A stretch of 64,000 nt of DNA from DATHRK01 sp035465395 (GTDB lineage: Bacteria > Gemmatimonadota > Gemmatimonadetes > Longimicrobiales > RSA9). Made by a program: the position numbers and the translations under genes. The stretch is taken from contig DATHRK010000046.1 in assembly GCA_035465395.1 (NCBI GenBank), positions 1-64,000 of the forward strand. Direction: 5' to 3'. Below, in pieces: positions 1 to 8,043 of this stretch; positions within the stretch are counted from its first letter, which is position 1, and every line of letters starts with the position of its first letter. Under the pieces are notes generated by a model. It was not told the DNA's origin, ran no database searches, and saw only the letters and a program-made list of their open reading frames with translations.

Positions 1-654
1 GACCCGGCGTCCACGGCGAACGCGTCCGCTCCGGACATGGCCAACCTCGCGATCATGCTTCTGAACGAGGGCAGCTTCCGCGGCAGGCAAATCCTGGACG
101 AACGCTCTGCGCGCGCGATGCTCACCACCCAGTTCACCAACCACCCCGACCAGCCCGGATACGCCTTCACGCTTTGGGAAGACCGAGCGTACGGCGTTCC
201 CGCGTTCAGCCACGGAGGCTCGATGACCGGGTACGCGACGTTTCTGTACCTCGTACCGGATCACGATCTCGGCATCTTCGTGGCATACAACCAGGAGTCC
301 GGATCGCTCGCCGATCGGGTCGTGGGCACGGTCGTGGACGCGCTGTTTCCCGGGCGCCCGCCGCCAGCGCCGCGGCGCCCTCTCGCCGATGGCGTCGATC
401 CCTCGCGCTTCGAAGGCACCTACGCGAACTCCGGCTACCACCACGCCGATCCGCAGACCGGATGGCGGCGGCAGCCGTTCGAGATCCGCGGCGATGGCGA
501 GGGGGGGTTGGAGTTCCAGGGTGCCTCGGCGAGGCCGGTGGGGCCGCTGGCCTTCCAGAGGGATGACGGCCTCTTGCTCACGTTCCTGGTCGACGACACG
601 GGAGCCATTTCCCACCTGGTGGTGAACCAGACCGTTTACGAAAAGCTCGACTGA
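1..654 (+). CDS. Serine beta-lactamase-like hydrolase, C-terminal part (5' truncated by window)
   Basis: The frame is open from the first base, so this is the C-terminal 217 codons of a larger protein. The sequence resembles class C beta-lactamase/D-Ala-D-Ala carboxypeptidase/esterase family proteins. The motif SHGGSMTGY near visible residue 70 matches the HxG (KTG-equivalent) box of the active site, and the strand LGIFVAYNQ follows it as usual. The SxxK nucleophile and YxN motif must lie upstream, outside the window. The last ~100 residues form a separate, probably beta-rich tail of the kind that follows the hydrolase domain in many such proteins. Substrate (peptidoglycan, ester or beta-lactam) cannot be told. 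An internal ATG at 37 is not the real start. Confidence 0.75.
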   Translation, partial: DPASTANASAPDMANLAIMLLNEGSFRGRQILDERSARAMLTTQFTNHPDQPGYAFTLWEDRAYGVPAFSHGGSMTGYATFLYLVPDHDLGIFVAYNQESGSLADRVVGTVVDALFPGRPPPAPRRPLADGVDPSRFEGTYANSGYHHADPQTGWRRQPFEIRGDGEGGLEFQGASARPVGPLAFQRDDGLLLTFLVDDTGAISHLVVNQTVYEKLD

Positions 655-703
655 GGCCGGGTCGGCGCCGTCGCCGGACCCGCTGGCCGCGGCCGTGGGG
701 CCC

Positions 704-722
704 TTGACAAAAAATATTTGTC
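704..722 (+). promoter_or_regulatory. Candidate -35 element and operator dyad upstream of the ArsR-type gene
   Basis: A TTGACA hexamer (704-709) overlaps a perfect inverted repeat, GACAAA-AAATA-TTTGTC (706-722), ending 16 bases before the ATG at 739. It is an AT-rich island in very GC-rich DNA. A dyad over a -35 box just before an ArsR-type gene suggests autoregulation. No convincing -10 hexamer is visible at the expected distance, so the exact promoter is uncertain. Confidence 0.55.
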
Positions 723-738
723 GGTGCACGTTAGAGCC

Positions 739-1383
739 ATGGAGACGACAACGGAAGCGGCGCGCCCGGTCGCGTTTCTGGACACGATCGACGGCGCGGT
801 CCTGCTCAGGGACCCCGAGAGACAGCGGCTCGTGGAGCTGCTGCGGGACAGGCCCGATTCGGCCACCGGCCTCGCGGAGCGGCTGGGCGAGACGCGGCAG
901 CGCTTGAACTACCACCTGCGGGCGCTCGAGACGGCGGGAGTCCTGGAGCTCGACGAGGAGCGGCGTCGCGGGAACTGCACCGAGCGCATCCTGCGCCCCG
1001 CCGCGGACGCCTTCGTCATCGACCCCGGTCTCGCAGGCGGCGTCCCGGCGCCGGAACGCGCCGGCGATCGCGCGTCGGCGGCCTTTCTGCTGAGCCTGCT
1101 GGCGCGCGGAGTCCAGGAGCTCGGCAAGCTGTGGTCGCGCGCGGGCGTCACCGGCAAGCGGCTGGCGACGATCGGGCTGGAATCGAGCGTGGCGATCGCC
1201 CGCCCCGCGGACATGGATGCCTTCGTGGAGGACCTGAGGGGAGCCATCGCGGAGGTGATCGCCCGCCACCACGACCCGGGCGCCGGCGCGCGCCCGTTCC
1301 GGCTCGTGGTCGGCGCCTATCCAGGCCCGGCGGACGCACCGATCGACGACCCCACGGCCGGCGGCACGCCGGCTCTCACCTGA
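739..1383 (+). CDS. ArsR-family winged-helix transcriptional regulator
   Basis: A 214-residue DNA-binding regulator. Residues ~18-75 form an ArsR-type winged helix: LRDPERQRLVELL opens the first helix, TRQRLNYHLRALE is the recognition helix and GVLELDEERR the wing. The C-terminal two thirds is a ligand or dimerisation region with no metal-binding cysteines, so it is not a classical metal sensor. The next gene, 10 bases downstream, encodes an SRPBCC protein. ArsR-SRPBCC pairs are a common two-gene arrangement in which the regulator controls the pair. The ATG at 739 is chosen because an alternative TTG at 718 lies inside the operator dyad. There is no clear Shine-Dalgarno sequence, so translation may be leaderless. 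Confidence 0.8.
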   Translation: METTTEAARPVAFLDTIDGAVLLRDPERQRLVELLRDRPDSATGLAERLGETRQRLNYHLRALETAGVLELDEERRRGNCTERILRPAADAFVIDPGLAGGVPAPERAGDRASAAFLLSLLARGVQELGKLWSRAGVTGKRLATIGLESSVAIARPADMDAFVEDLRGAIAEVIARHHDPGAGARPFRLVVGAYPGPADAPIDDPTAGGTPALT

Positions 1384-1393
1384 GGATCGAGCC

Positions 1394-2197
1394 ATGACGA
1401 ACAACGAGCTGGAAACGCAGACGGCAGCGGAACGTGCGGCGGATGGCCCGGAGGAGGGCAGGAGGGTGGAAGCCGAGATCGAGATCGACGCCCCGATCGA
1501 GGCCGTGTGGGAGGCTCTGACGGACGCCGACGAGCTCGTGCGCTGGTTCCCGCTCGATGCGCGCGTGACACCGGGCGAGGGGGGCGAGCTGTGGATGTCC
1601 TGGAAGAACGAGTGGGAGGGCGCGAGCCGCATCCTCGCGTGGGATCCGCCCCGCCGCCTGCGGACAAGTTGGGGAGAGATCGACGGGGAAGCGGGGGGAC
1701 AGCGCACCGAGTACAACCTGGAGGCCCGGGGCGGGCGCACCTACCTCCGCGTCGTGACGTCCGGCTTCCCGGACGATCCCACCTGGGATGCGTGGGTCGA
1801 GGGCACGCAGCGCGGCTGGACCTTCGAGCTGTTCTCCTTGCGCCACTACCTCGAGCAGCACGCGGGGGAAGATCGCGAGGTCCTCTACCTGCGCCGCCGC
1901 ACTCGGCTGCCCCGGCAAGAGGCGTGGGAGCGGCTCACCGGACCCGACGGCCTCGCGCCGCAGGACTTCGGAGGGACCGTCGTGGACCTTTCGCCCCCGA
2001 CGCAGTTCGCCGCCCTCGCCGAGTCGCCCCCCGGACTCGTGCGCATGTCCATGGAGCCGTGCCACGAGGGGCCGGACGGACTGGACGTGACGCTGTGGCT
2101 ATCGGCGTGGGGCGAGCACGGCGTCGACCTCGACAGCCTGGAGAAGGAATGGCGCGCGCTGCTCGCCGGGCTCTTCCCGGAGGGCGCGTTCGCCTGA
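1394..2197 (+). CDS. SRPBCC (AHSA1/START-like) domain protein
   Basis: A 267-residue soluble protein. Residues ~25-150 carry the SRPBCC/AHSA1 signature: EIEIDAPIEAVWEALTD, then WFPLDARVTPGEGG, then a strand series ending in a C-terminal helix (GTQRGWTFELFSLRHYL). These are helix-grip folds with a deep hydrophobic pocket for lipids or small ligands. A second, weaker repeat of similar length (LPRQEAWERLTGPDGL onward) follows, so the protein may be a two-domain fusion. It is co-directional with the upstream ArsR-type regulator and probably co-transcribed. The ligand is unknown. Confidence 0.8.
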   Translation: MTNNELETQTAAERAADGPEEGRRVEAEIEIDAPIEAVWEALTDADELVRWFPLDARVTPGEGGELWMSWKNEWEGASRILAWDPPRRLRTSWGEIDGEAGGQRTEYNLEARGGRTYLRVVTSGFPDDPTWDAWVEGTQRGWTFELFSLRHYLEQHAGEDREVLYLRRRTRLPRQEAWERLTGPDGLAPQDFGGTVVDLSPPTQFAALAESPPGLVRMSMEPCHEGPDGLDVTLWLSAWGEHGVDLDSLEKEWRALLAGLFPEGAFA

Positions 2198-2358
2198 GAG
2201 GGCCCCCGCGGCTGCGGGTGCCCGCCCGCATGGGAAGCCCGCGTCCGGCGTTGACCGAGCGTCCGGGCGCGGCCATGCTGCACGGAGGGGCGCACGAACG
2301 ACATGTGCGCCCCGAGCGGCCGCGGCGGACGCGGCCGCCGCTCCCGGAGCGCACCACC

Positions 2359-2994
2359 ATGCCACGTGCCAGCCGCTTCGCCGTAGCGCCTCTGGTTCTG
2401 GGTCTCTTCGCCGTCGCCGGATCCGGCACGGCCCAGGAGGGGCCCGGGGAGGTCGACGCAGAGGCGTCCCCGCTGGCCCCCTTCGACAGATTGATCGGCA
2501 CGTGGGCGGCGGGCTCCACAGTGCAGACGTTCGAATGGGGCGTCGGGCGATTGGTCGTGCGTGCCCGCTCCACGCTCGTCGACGGCGACGCGTCCCGGCT
2601 CGTCAGCGAGGGGATCTTCCTCCAGGATCAGCTCCGCGGCGAGGTGCGGGGCTACTTCGCGGCGATCGACATGCCGGTCGCCTACTTCGAGTACTCGGCG
2701 CGCTGGGAGGGTGACACGCTCGTCGCCAATCTGACCACGACGGCCCCGGAGGGCGGCGCGGTGCGGTACGTGGAGCGCTGGCAGCTGCTGGGCAACGAGC
2801 GCTTCCTCTGGACGCTTCACGAGAACGCCGCCGCGGACGCCCCGGCGATCATGAGCGCCGAGTTCGTCCGTGTGCCTCCGCCCGGCGCCCAGATGCCCGA
2901 CGACGGGGGCGCGGGCGCGAACCGCGATCGTGACGCCGCGACGATCGAGCGCTCGAACCCGAAAGCTCCGCCCCCCGGAGGCGCGCGACGTTGA
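2359..2994 (+). CDS. Secreted DUF1579-like protein
   Basis: A 211-residue protein with a Sec signal peptide: MPRAS, hydrophobic core APLVLGLFAVAG, and cleavage around GTAQ-E. The mature part begins with LIGTW and continues with alternating strands (GRLVVRARS, VAYFEYSARWEGDTLVANLTT), as in small lipocalin-like DUF1579 beta-barrels. The C-terminal ~40 residues are low complexity and rich in D, R and P. The ATG at 2359 is chosen because GGAG sits 9 bases upstream and the signal peptide starts there; longer in-frame starts lack one. It overlaps the LuxR-type regulator gene downstream by four bases (TTGA), implying coupling. Function is unknown. Confidence 0.65.
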   Translation: MPRASRFAVAPLVLGLFAVAGSGTAQEGPGEVDAEASPLAPFDRLIGTWAAGSTVQTFEWGVGRLVVRARSTLVDGDASRLVSEGIFLQDQLRGEVRGYFAAIDMPVAYFEYSARWEGDTLVANLTTTAPEGGAVRYVERWQLLGNERFLWTLHENAAADAPAIMSAEFVRVPPPGAQMPDDGGAGANRDRDAATIERSNPKAPPPGGARR

Positions 2995-4673
2995 GCGGCG
3001 CCGCGCTGGCGGAGGGGAAGCGGGCTCTGGCGGCCGGCGAGTGGGCGCCGGCGCGTGAGGCCTTGCGGAACGCGACCGGCTCCGCGGCCGACGGCGTCGA
3101 CGTCGCGGCCGCGTGGGACGGCATCGGCCTGGCGTCGTACTGGTTGGACGACGGGGACGCCGCGATCGAGGCCCACGAGCGGGCCTTCGCTGCGTATCGC
3201 GACGCGGGCGAGCCCCGCGCCGCGGCGCGCATGGCGGTGTGGCTCGTCGACGACTACCTGACCTTCCGGGGCGCGCCGTCGATCGCCAACGGCTGGCTCG
3301 AACGCGCCGCGCGGCTGCTCGCGGCCGAGGGTTCCTGTCCGGAGCGGGCGTGGCTCGAGATCTACCGCGGGCACGCCCTCCTCATGGTCGACAAGGATCC
3401 GCAGGCGGCGAAGGCGGTCGCCGAGGAGGCCCTGCGGGTGGCCACCGACTCCGGAGCCGACGAGGCCGCCATCGTGGCGATCGCCCTGGAGGGGCTCGCG
3501 CGCGTGTCCGGCGGCGACGTGTCCGGCGGCATGCCGCGTCTCGACGAGGCGTCCGCCGCCGCAATCACCCGCGACCTGAGCGACCTCAACGCGGCGGCGT
3601 GGGCCTGCTGCTACCTGATCCACGGATGCCAGGAGGTCCGGGACTTCCCACGCGCGGCCGAGTGGTGCGAGCGGGTGTCGGAGTTCTGCGCCCGGCACGG
3701 ACTGGAGCCGATGTTCGCGACCTGCCGCATGCACTACGCGTCCGTCCTCACCTGGCAGGGCCGCTGGGACGACGCGGAGGCCGAGTTGGCGAGGACCGTG
3801 GACACCGCGCGCGCGTCCCGACCGCCGATGGTCCGCGCGGGCACCGTCCGCCTGGCCGAGCTGCGCCGCCGACAGGGCGCCTGGGACGAGGCTGGCGCTC
3901 TGTTCGGCGAGGCTGCCGGCCACCCCCTCGCGACGTTGGGACTGGCCAATCTCGCGCTCGACCGCGGTCGCTACGCGCAGAGCGTCGACATGGCGCAGCG
4001 CTACCTTCGCGGCGTCCCCGCCGAGCACCGGACGGAGCGCGCCGACGGCTTGCTCGCGCTCGCACGCGCCGCCGCGGGCGCGGGCGACGTCGACGGCGCG
4101 GATGCGGCCGCGAAGGAGTTGCGGCAGATCGCGGACGGGGTGGACACCCCGCCGCTGCGGGCGGCCGCGTCCTTCGCGGAGGGCGCCGTGCGCGTGGCGC
4201 AGGATCGGCTGGACGAGGCCAGGCGTCGCTTCGAGGACGCCGTGGACGCCTACGAACGAGGTGCGACCCCCTTCGAAGCCGCTCAGGCTCGCATCGCCTT
4301 GGCGCGGGTGGGGCTGCGACTCGGCCATCGCCAGGCGGCGATCCGCGAAGCGGAGGCCGCCGCCGATGCCCTGGATCGCCTCGGCGCCACGGCCCCCGCC
4401 GGCGAGGCGCGCGCCCTCGCGGCGGCCGCGCGCACGGCGTCCGGCGCGCAGGACGGCGATCGCCCCGTCGGGCCCGCCGGCAGCCCGTTGTCGGAGCGCG
4501 AAGTCGAGGTCCTGCGCCTGGTCGCGCAGGGGCTGAGCAACCGTGAGGTCGGCCAACGCCTCTACATCTCTCCCCATACCGTGAAGCGCCACGTGGCCAA
4601 CATCCTCACCAAGCTCGACCTGCCATCGAGGGCCGCCGCGGCGGCGGAGGCGGCCCGCAGGGGGCTGTTGTAG
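2991..4673 (+). CDS. TPR-containing LuxR-family transcriptional regulator
   Basis: A 560-residue regulator. Residues ~1-490 are alpha-helical TPR-type repeats, seen as recurring Ala-rich helix pairs such as AWDGIGLASYWLDDGDAAIEA and RFEDAVDAYERGATPFEAAQ. Residues 500-560 form a LuxR/GerE helix-turn-helix: LSEREVEVLRLVAQGLSNREV, then the recognition helix SPHTVKRHVANILTKL. No receiver or ATPase domain is present, so activity is probably set by a protein or peptide bound to the repeats. The TTG start at 2991 overlaps the previous stop by four bases, linking the gene to the upstream secreted protein. The target is unknown; the perfect palindrome 60 bases downstream is a candidate site. Confidence 0.8.
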   Translation: MSGAALAEGKRALAAGEWAPAREALRNATGSAADGVDVAAAWDGIGLASYWLDDGDAAIEAHERAFAAYRDAGEPRAAARMAVWLVDDYLTFRGAPSIANGWLERAARLLAAEGSCPERAWLEIYRGHALLMVDKDPQAAKAVAEEALRVATDSGADEAAIVAIALEGLARVSGGDVSGGMPRLDEASAAAITRDLSDLNAAAWACCYLIHGCQEVRDFPRAAEWCERVSEFCARHGLEPMFATCRMHYASVLTWQGRWDDAEAELARTVDTARASRPPMVRAGTVRLAELRRRQGAWDEAGALFGEAAGHPLATLGLANLALDRGRYAQSVDMAQRYLRGVPAEHRTERADGLLALARAAAGAGDVDGADAAAKELRQIADGVDTPPLRAAASFAEGAVRVAQDRLDEARRRFEDAVDAYERGATPFEAAQARIALARVGLRLGHRQAAIREAEAAADALDRLGATAPAGEARALAAAARTASGAQDGDRPVGPAGSPLSEREVEVLRLVAQGLSNREVGQRLYISPHTVKRHVANILTKLDLPSRAAAAAEAARRGLL

Positions 4674-4733
4674 GACCCGGCGTCCCCGCGCAGCCGCGTC
4701 GGCGCGGGCGCGTCCCGCCACGGAGACGCGGGC

Positions 4734-4751
4734 ATGGCCCGATCGGGCCAT
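4734..4751. promoter_or_regulatory. 18-bp perfect palindrome with repeated half-site upstream of the secreted TPR gene
   Basis: ATGGCCCGATCGGGCCAT is a perfect 18-bp palindrome, and ATGGCCCG recurs at 4771-4778 after a short A-run. It lies in the 216-base intergenic region between the LuxR-type gene and the secreted TPR gene. It could be an operator for the adjacent regulator. A chance GC palindrome is possible, but the repeated half-site argues for function. Confidence 0.4.
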
Positions 4752-4889
4752 CGGCGATCGCACCTGAAAAATGGCCCGTCCTGGCGAGGCGAAGATGTGC
4801 GGCGAGCGCCTAGCTTGTGACCCACACCTACCGAGAGCGGTGCGCCCCGTGGAATGCCCCGCGGGGCACAATGGATCGAAGGAGCAACG

Positions 4890-6572
4890 ATGAAGACGAT
4901 CGTAATCGCTGCGCTGCTGGCCCAGGCGGGCGCTGCTTCCCAGACGCAGGACGACCACGGAACGCACGCCCATGCGCCGGCCGGAGTGGAGCAGGACCGG
5001 GTCGAAGCCGTGCCGCTCTACGAGGGCATGGGGGCGCATCACATGGCCATCAGCTCGAAGAACGAGACGGCGCGGCGCTACTTCGACCAGGGCCTCGCGC
5101 TGACGTTCGGCTTCAATCACGCCGAGGCCATTCGCTCCTTCGAGGCGGCCGCCGAGCTCGACCCCTCGTGCGCGATCTGCCGCTGGGGCGTGGCGTTCGC
5201 GCTCGGCCCCAACATCAATGGGGCCATGGACCGCCAGAGCGGCCTGGCGGCCTACGACGCGGTGCGGGAGGCGGCCGCGATGGACGCCGGCGCGACCCCC
5301 CTCGAACGCGGTCTGATCGCCGCCCTGTCGCACCGCTACGCGGCGGGCGCGCCCGACGACCGATCGTCTCTCGACGAAGCGTACGCGGACGCGATGGAGG
5401 CGCTCGCGGAGCGCTTCCCGGACGACGCCAACGTCGCCGTCCTCGCCGCCGACGCGCTCATGAACCTCACGCCGTGGGACTACTGGCTGGACCACGAGAC
5501 GCTCCGTCCGACGACCGCGCGCGCGGAGGCGTTGCTGGAGCGGGCGATGCGACTGGCGCCGCTCAACGCGGGCGCGTGCCACATGTACGTGCACCTCATG
5601 GAGGAGCGGCAGCCCGACCGTGCGGTCGCCTGCGCGGAGCAGCTGCCCGCGCTGATGCCGGGCGTCGGCCACATCGTCCACATGCCCGGCCACATCTACA
5701 TCCGCGTCGGCAGGTACGCCGACGCGATGGAGGCCAACGTCCATGCGGTGCACGCCGACGAGGCGGTCCTGCCGGACCAGTCACCCGACGGCGCGTACGC
5801 CCTCGCGTACTACCCGCACAACTACCACTTCATGTGGTTCGCGGCCAATATGGCGGGAGCGGGGGAGCGTTCGATCGAAGCGGCCCGCCGCACCGCCGAC
5901 AACGTGAACGTCGAGCTGATGCGGGGGCCGGGGATGGAGGCGCTCCAGCACTACCTGGTGACGCCCCTCTACGCCCTCGTGCGCTTCGGTCGATGGGAGG
6001 AGATCCTGGACGAGCCGGCGCCGCCCGCGGACCTGGCTTATCCCACCGGCGTCTGGCACTACGCGCGGGGCCTGGCCCACGTCGCGGCAGGCGACCTCGC
6101 GTCGGCCGAGGCCGAGCGCGCTCGCGTCCGCGAGCTGTCCGCCGACCCCGCTCTGCAGACCCAGCTCATCTGGGGGCTGAATCCCACGAGCTCGCTGCTG
6201 GAGATCGCGGCCGACGTGATCGCGGGCGAGCTCGCCGCGGACCGCGGCGACTTCGACGCCGCGGTCGCGTACCTGCAGAAGGCCCTCGCGACCGAGGCCA
6301 CGCTGGTCTACGACGAGCCGCCCACCTGGCACCTGCCGGTGCGCCATAACCTCGGCGCCGTGTTGCTCGAGGCGGGGCGTCCGGCGGAGGCGGAACGGGT
6401 CTACCGCGAGGACCTGGAGATCTACCGCGAGAACGGGTGGGCGCTCGCCGGCCTGCGGGCGGCGCTCCTCGCCCGGGGACGGGACGCGGAGGCGGAGGCC
6501 GTGCACAAGCGGTATCGCGCCGCCTGGAGTGCGGCCGATATCGAAGTCGAGACCTCGCGGCTCGGCGGATAG
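4890..6572 (+). CDS. Secreted TPR-repeat protein
   Basis: A 560-residue protein. A short signal peptide (MKTIVIAALLAQAGAASQ) is followed by a His-rich linker (DDHGTHAHAPAG). The mature part carries TPR-like units: RYFDQGLALTFGFNHAEAIRSFEAA, then CAICRWGVAFALGPNINGAM, and C-terminal repeats including HLPVRHNLGAVLLEAGRPAEAERVY. The conserved pair of cysteines in SCAIC and the histidine-containing segment CHMYVHLME are typical of a widespread but uncharacterised family of exported TPR proteins. The ATG at 4890 has GGAG seven bases upstream; an in-frame ATG at 4854 would put residues ahead of the signal peptide. The protein is probably periplasmic; its partner is unknown. Confidence 0.75.
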   Translation: MKTIVIAALLAQAGAASQTQDDHGTHAHAPAGVEQDRVEAVPLYEGMGAHHMAISSKNETARRYFDQGLALTFGFNHAEAIRSFEAAAELDPSCAICRWGVAFALGPNINGAMDRQSGLAAYDAVREAAAMDAGATPLERGLIAALSHRYAAGAPDDRSSLDEAYADAMEALAERFPDDANVAVLAADALMNLTPWDYWLDHETLRPTTARAEALLERAMRLAPLNAGACHMYVHLMEERQPDRAVACAEQLPALMPGVGHIVHMPGHIYIRVGRYADAMEANVHAVHADEAVLPDQSPDGAYALAYYPHNYHFMWFAANMAGAGERSIEAARRTADNVNVELMRGPGMEALQHYLVTPLYALVRFGRWEEILDEPAPPADLAYPTGVWHYARGLAHVAAGDLASAEAERARVRELSADPALQTQLIWGLNPTSSLLEIAADVIAGELAADRGDFDAAVAYLQKALATEATLVYDEPPTWHLPVRHNLGAVLLEAGRPAEAERVYREDLEIYRENGWALAGLRAALLARGRDAEAEAVHKRYRAAWSAADIEVETSRLGG

Positions 6573-6606
6573 CGCACCGGACCCGACGCGACGTCGGCAT
6601 TCGGCG

Positions 6607-6641
6607 CGAGGGCGCCGGGGCTTCAGTCCCCGGCGCCCTCG
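6607..6641. terminator. Bidirectional hairpin between convergent genes
   Basis: A perfect 14-bp stem (CGAGGGCGCCGGGG / CCCCGGCGCCCTCG) with a 7-base loop lies between the TPR gene and the convergent VOC gene, and overlaps the last codons of the latter. There is no long T-tract on either side, but its position suits a terminator for both strands. Confidence 0.6.
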
Positions 6642-7063
6642 CCTTCTGCGGCGCCCTCGAGCCGCGCGGCGAAGCCCACCAGAGTGCCGCACGGCGCACG
6701 CACGAACACCTCGTCCATGCCGTAGAAGGTCTGGCGCCGCGGCACCACCACGTCGGCCCCATCGAGCGCCTCCAGCACGCCATCCAGGCTCTCCACCGTG
6801 ACGAAGAGCGTCACCGTGCTACCCGCCAGCTCGGATCCCAGGCCCACCTGTCCCGGGGCGGCCTCGCCCAGGTCGTCGTCGACGCTCGCGCGCGACTGGT
6901 ACATGATCTCCACTTCGCCGCGCCGCAGCATGGCGAAGCCCAGTGCATCGCCGTGAGGAACCGTGGCCACCGTCTCGAATCCGAGGCGATCGGTCCAGAA
7001 GGGCAGGCACGGCTCGATGGCGTCCACTACGAGGATCGGGGTGATGCTCGACACGGCGGTCAT
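6623..7063 (-). CDS. VOC-family (glyoxalase/bleomycin resistance-like) protein
   Basis: A 146-residue protein of the vicinal oxygen chelate superfamily. It shows the two beta-alpha-beta-beta-beta modules: ITPILVVDAIEPCLPFWTDRLGF opens the first and TVTLFVTVESLDGVLEAL the second, ending with the usual DEVFVRAPCGTLVGFA strand pair. Such proteins bind a metal or a small ligand and include glyoxalases, dioxygenases and resistance proteins; the substrate cannot be assigned. The ATG at 7063 is preceded by AGGAGG at good distance, which fixes the start. An AraC-type regulator gene lies 59 bases upstream on the same strand and may control or be co-transcribed with it. Confidence 0.8.
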   Translation of the reverse strand: MTAVSSITPILVVDAIEPCLPFWTDRLGFETVATVPHGDALGFAMLRRGEVEIMYQSRASVDDDLGEAAPGQVGLGSELAGSTVTLFVTVESLDGVLEALDGADVVVPRRQTFYGMDEVFVRAPCGTLVGFAARLEGAAEGEGAGD

Positions 7064-7122
7064 GGCGCCTCCTGCAACGGTGGATTCGCCGGCTGCGGCG
7101 AAGGGCAACGTCAGCCTGGATG

Positions 7123-7959
7123 CTAGCCTCGAGCGCGCGCCGCGTCTTGTAGGAATGCGACATCGGCGTCCCGGCCGCCGCGGATCCCCTCGGCGAGACG
7201 GCGTCTCCGGTACGCACCGGGTGGCTCCCCCGCGAGGCGCCGGAACTCGGCCCCGAAGTGCGCCTGGTCGAAGTAACCACAGCGTACGGCGATGCTCGCC
7301 AGCGGCGTAGCAGGTGCCTCGAGCAGGAGATCGATCGCGCGCTGGAAGCGGACGACTCGGCCCATCTGCTTGGGGCTCAAGCCCACCGAGGCGCGGAAGC
7401 GGCGCTCCAACTGACGCCGGCCGACTCCGACCGAGCGGGCGAGTTCGACGACGCTCGCCCGTCCGCCGGACCTTCGGATGGCGTTCGCCACGCGCAGCAT
7501 TCCAAGATCCGTCCGCGGCGCGCACGCCGCTCGGCGCGCGACCAGGAGTCGGTCGATCAAGGACAGTGCGCGGTCGACGGTGGCGCAATCGGCGAGGCGC
7601 GGGCCCCACCCCTCGTACGCGCCATCTAGCAGCGTCAGCGCGACGCTGCTGTCGGTGACCTCGTCGGCAGCCACGCCCGCCCACGCCGAGCCGGCGCCCG
7701 GCAGGAACCGGACCCCGAGGTGGGCGACGCCAGCAGCGCGCCGAACCCGCAGCGGGCGGGTCATCGTGCCGACCAGCCGGCCGTCACCCTCCAGCAGGTC
7801 GAAGAGAAGATCCATGGCCGCGTCGGGTACCACCACGTCGCTGCCCCGGAAGCCGCGGGGGAGGCTACCGACCAGCGTCCAGTAGCAGGCTACCTCGTCG
7901 CGCAGGCGGGGATCGGGCCGATGCTCGGCGTACGACGGGGGTCGGGCCGGGATGTCCAT
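7123..7959 (-). CDS. AraC-family transcriptional regulator
   Basis: A 278-residue regulator. Residues ~1-150 form a sensor domain beginning PPSYAEHRPDPRLRDEVACYW, of the type found in many AraC regulators with a VVPDAAMDLLFDL segment. Residues ~165-260 hold the two helix-turn-helix motifs: SVVELARSVGVGRRQLERRF and LASIAVRCGYFDQAHFGAEF. The classical family signature (AHF..EF.R..G..P..YR) is intact. The gene is transcribed towards the VOC gene and lies downstream of the TonB receptor gene on the same strand. The inducer is unknown. Confidence 0.85.
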   Translation of the reverse strand: MDIPARPPSYAEHRPDPRLRDEVACYWTLVGSLPRGFRGSDVVVPDAAMDLLFDLLEGDGRLVGTMTRPLRVRRAAGVAHLGVRFLPGAGSAWAGVAADEVTDSSVALTLLDGAYEGWGPRLADCATVDRALSLIDRLLVARRAACAPRTDLGMLRVANAIRRSGGRASVVELARSVGVGRRQLERRFRASVGLSPKQMGRVVRFQRAIDLLLEAPATPLASIAVRCGYFDQAHFGAEFRRLAGEPPGAYRRRRLAEGIRGGRDADVAFLQDAARARG

Positions 7960-8000
7960 GCCTGGAAGAGAACGCCCTCCAACGGCCTCACGCCACTACG

Positions 8001-8034
8001 GCCGGCCCGCGCACCACCGGGTACGCGGGCCGGC
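8001..8034 (-). terminator. Hairpin downstream of the TonB receptor gene
   Basis: A perfect 11-bp stem (GCCGGCCCGCG / CGCGGGCCGGC) with a 12-base loop starts ten bases beyond the receptor stop codon. No T-tract follows on the minus strand, so it may stabilise the 3' end rather than act as a strict intrinsic terminator. Confidence 0.5.
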
Positions 8035-8043
8035 GCTCTCTCC

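Noticed and set aside
718..738. TTG start at 718 for the ArsR-type gene
   Set aside because: It lies inside the operator dyad and adds residues with no family similarity; ATG at 739 is better.
2817..5753. A 978-codon minus-strand frame across the LuxR and TPR genes
   Set aside because: It crosses two well-supported plus-strand genes and their intergenic region, with Arg/His-rich composition typical of antisense GC-rich DNA.
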